NCBI RefSeq assembly: GCF_030445035.2
Contig: NC_092216.1
Span: 14,385,405 to 14,449,404 of the forward strand
Length of the DNA: 64,000 nucleotides
Direction: 5' to 3'
DNA from: Dasypus novemcinctus
Lineage: Eukaryota; Chordata; Mammalia; Cingulata; Dasypodidae
Positions 62,892 to 64,000 of the stretch are shown here, in pieces. Position 1 is the first letter of the stretch. Every line of letters begins with the position of its first letter. The notes under the pieces are model-generated. The model ran no database searches and was not told the origin of the DNA. It saw only the letters and a list, made by a program, of their open reading frames with translations. The translations under genes were made by a program, and so were the position numbers.

Positions 62892-62927
62892 GCCCCTTTT
62901 CTTATCGGCTCCAAAAGGCCATTAGCA

Positions 62928-63045
62928 ATGGGTAACATCCTGTCTGCTAAGCAAGCCCCACAAGTTCAGGCCCTTGCCGGTCTCCTAGACACTCACTGGT
63001 GTAAGATCTCTTTGAAACAGCCCCAAGTCTTTGGTAACCGTGGCC
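62928..63045 (+). pseudogene. ERV gag N-terminal stub
   Basis: ATG at 62,928 begins an MGN-type (myristoylation) peptide with an APQ-QALAGLLDTHW pattern, parallel to the gag start at 46,943. After roughly 35-40 codons no further gag sequence is recognisable. There is no capsid, nucleocapsid or pol. Confidence 0.6.
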
Positions 63046-63289
63046 CCCCATGCCGCCATCGCTCTCAAGCAGCTCCAGCCCCACTAAACGGCCAGCAACC
63101 CGCTTTCCCCAGCCCGTGGCCTGCTTTCTAGCATCTAATAATGTTTCTGCTTTTGCCTCCCCATACTTCTGCGGAGCTTCCTCCTGTCTCGACCTCACTC
63201 CTCTTTTCAGCCATCCAAAGCGTCCTTTCTCGTCCGCTGCCCCCTCCTTTTTTTTGCCTGAACCCCCACTGCGTTGCAGATTGGGCCGC

Positions 63290-63772
63290 CCCATGTCGGC
63301 CCGCCCCATCAATGTCAGCCTCCCTCGAGCCCGTGGATACTTTGGCCTTCTTGTTGTCCTCGCCTACATCTCCACCACTCATGATGCTGCCGCCACCACC
63401 ACTGCTGGTGCCCTGACGCGACTTGTCCTTACCGCTGCGATCCTCCAGACCATCACACAGTCTGCCCCTGCTGCTCTTCACCACCAAGAAGAGATCAACT
63501 ACCTGTAACGCGCTGTCACCATGGACTTTTAACAGCAGATGGATCTTATAGCCGCTGAGATCAACGAGAATTGGACATTGGCCACCCTTGTTTGCAATGG
63601 CAAGATACCACCCCCCAAATTGTACATTTATATCCCCGGCATACTCACCTCCCTCTTCAGCCCTGCTTCCCTCATTGCTTGCTGCCTCTTGGGCCTCGGC
63701 TACTTGCTACTGCTGCCATCCTGGCCCTTATTTGAAAAGAAGGGGGAAATGCGGTCACCCCTCGGGCTGTAG
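63290..63772 (+). pseudogene. ERV env transmembrane-like 3' remnant
   Basis: One reading frame encodes a hydrophobic stretch (about 63,340-63,370), an Ala/Thr-rich segment, a charged segment (about 63,540-63,570) and a strong membrane span (about 63,640-63,730), finishing just before and into the LTR. Two in-frame stops (63,506-63,508 and 63,530-63,532) interrupt it. Order and position fit the C-terminal part of a retroviral env TM protein, but no diagnostic cysteine motif was seen. Confidence 0.45.
63735..63749 (+). promoter_or_regulatory. Polypurine tract
   Basis: AAAAGAAGGGGGAAA immediately abuts the 3' LTR start, as required for plus-strand priming. Confidence 0.9.
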
Positions 63773-64000
63773 TGTGGTTTGCTGGCCTGGCGAGGGGAGC
63801 AGCCGCGGTAGGCCTAATTCTGCTTCCCCCATAATTGGGTGGTTAGTCGGGCCCACCGCCACCCCTGAAGGAAGCTCGGCATGGGTGTAGAGTGCCCTCG
63901 GGTCTCCCCTTCTCGGCAGCCATGCTTCCACGGCTGCCCCTCCTCCCAGATGGCGCCACACGATGCCTTGTGGGGCAGCACCCTTCTTCTTCTTTCTCCC
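63750..64000 (+). mobile_element. ERV 3' LTR, cut by window end
   Basis: The first 251 bp of the LTR are co-linear without gaps with 61,238-61,488. The internal region between the LTRs is only 1,515 bp. The remaining ~745 bp and the flanking target duplication lie beyond the window. Confidence 0.9.

Overview
The window is mammalian nuclear DNA, most likely from a xenarthran (armadillo lineage). It contains two tRNA-derived SINEs of the armadillo DAS type (23.5 and 26.5 kb), an older MIR, a hAT-type fossil and a dense layer of L1. The L1 family here has an exceptionally long 3' UTR. There are no operons, ribosome binding sites or CRISPR arrays. The only well-supported functional gene is TSPY. 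Because TSPY is a Y-linked, testis-expressed, tandemly amplified gene in placental mammals, the window is inferred to come from the male-specific Y; the sequence alone does not prove this.

Layout: 0-11 kb is mostly L1 3'-end pieces in both orientations, a solo class-II ERV LTR with a perfect 6-bp target duplication (9.46-9.92 kb), and decayed arrays of a roughly 46-50 bp TATAAACC-containing monomer. 11.7-13.3 kb is a GC/CpG-rich island containing an intronless, broken PCED1 (FAM113)-like retrocopy on the minus strand. 14.8-21.6 kb and 29.7-36.3 kb are two copies of an old tandem duplication, offset by about 14.7-15.0 kb. Each carries a five-exon TSPY gene on the minus strand. The distal copy (33,940-36,186) has an intact 324-codon reading frame with GT/AG introns throughout. 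The proximal copy (19,230-21,410) has lost its start codon, its exon 1 frame, the exon 2 splice donor and probably its poly(A) signal.

36.3-41.4 kb holds the CpG-rich TSPY upstream region, an LTR and unassigned AT-rich DNA. 41.4-61.2 kb is an L1 graveyard dominated by a nearly full-length L1 (49.8-59.46 kb) with dead ORF1 and ORF2. The ORF2 contains a perfect 28-bp fold-back repeat. An ERV fragment (46.55-47.36 kb) has an LTR, a Lys-type primer-binding site, a splice donor and a gag start. From 61,238 to the window end lies a compact ERV with a 997-bp LTR, a short leader, a stub of gag, an env-like 3' remnant, a polypurine tract and a 3' LTR cut by the window. It has no visible pol, so it is either an internal deletion or a non-autonomous element.

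All family assignments come from reading the sequence and remembered family features; no alignments or database searches were run. L1 boundaries without target duplications are approximate.
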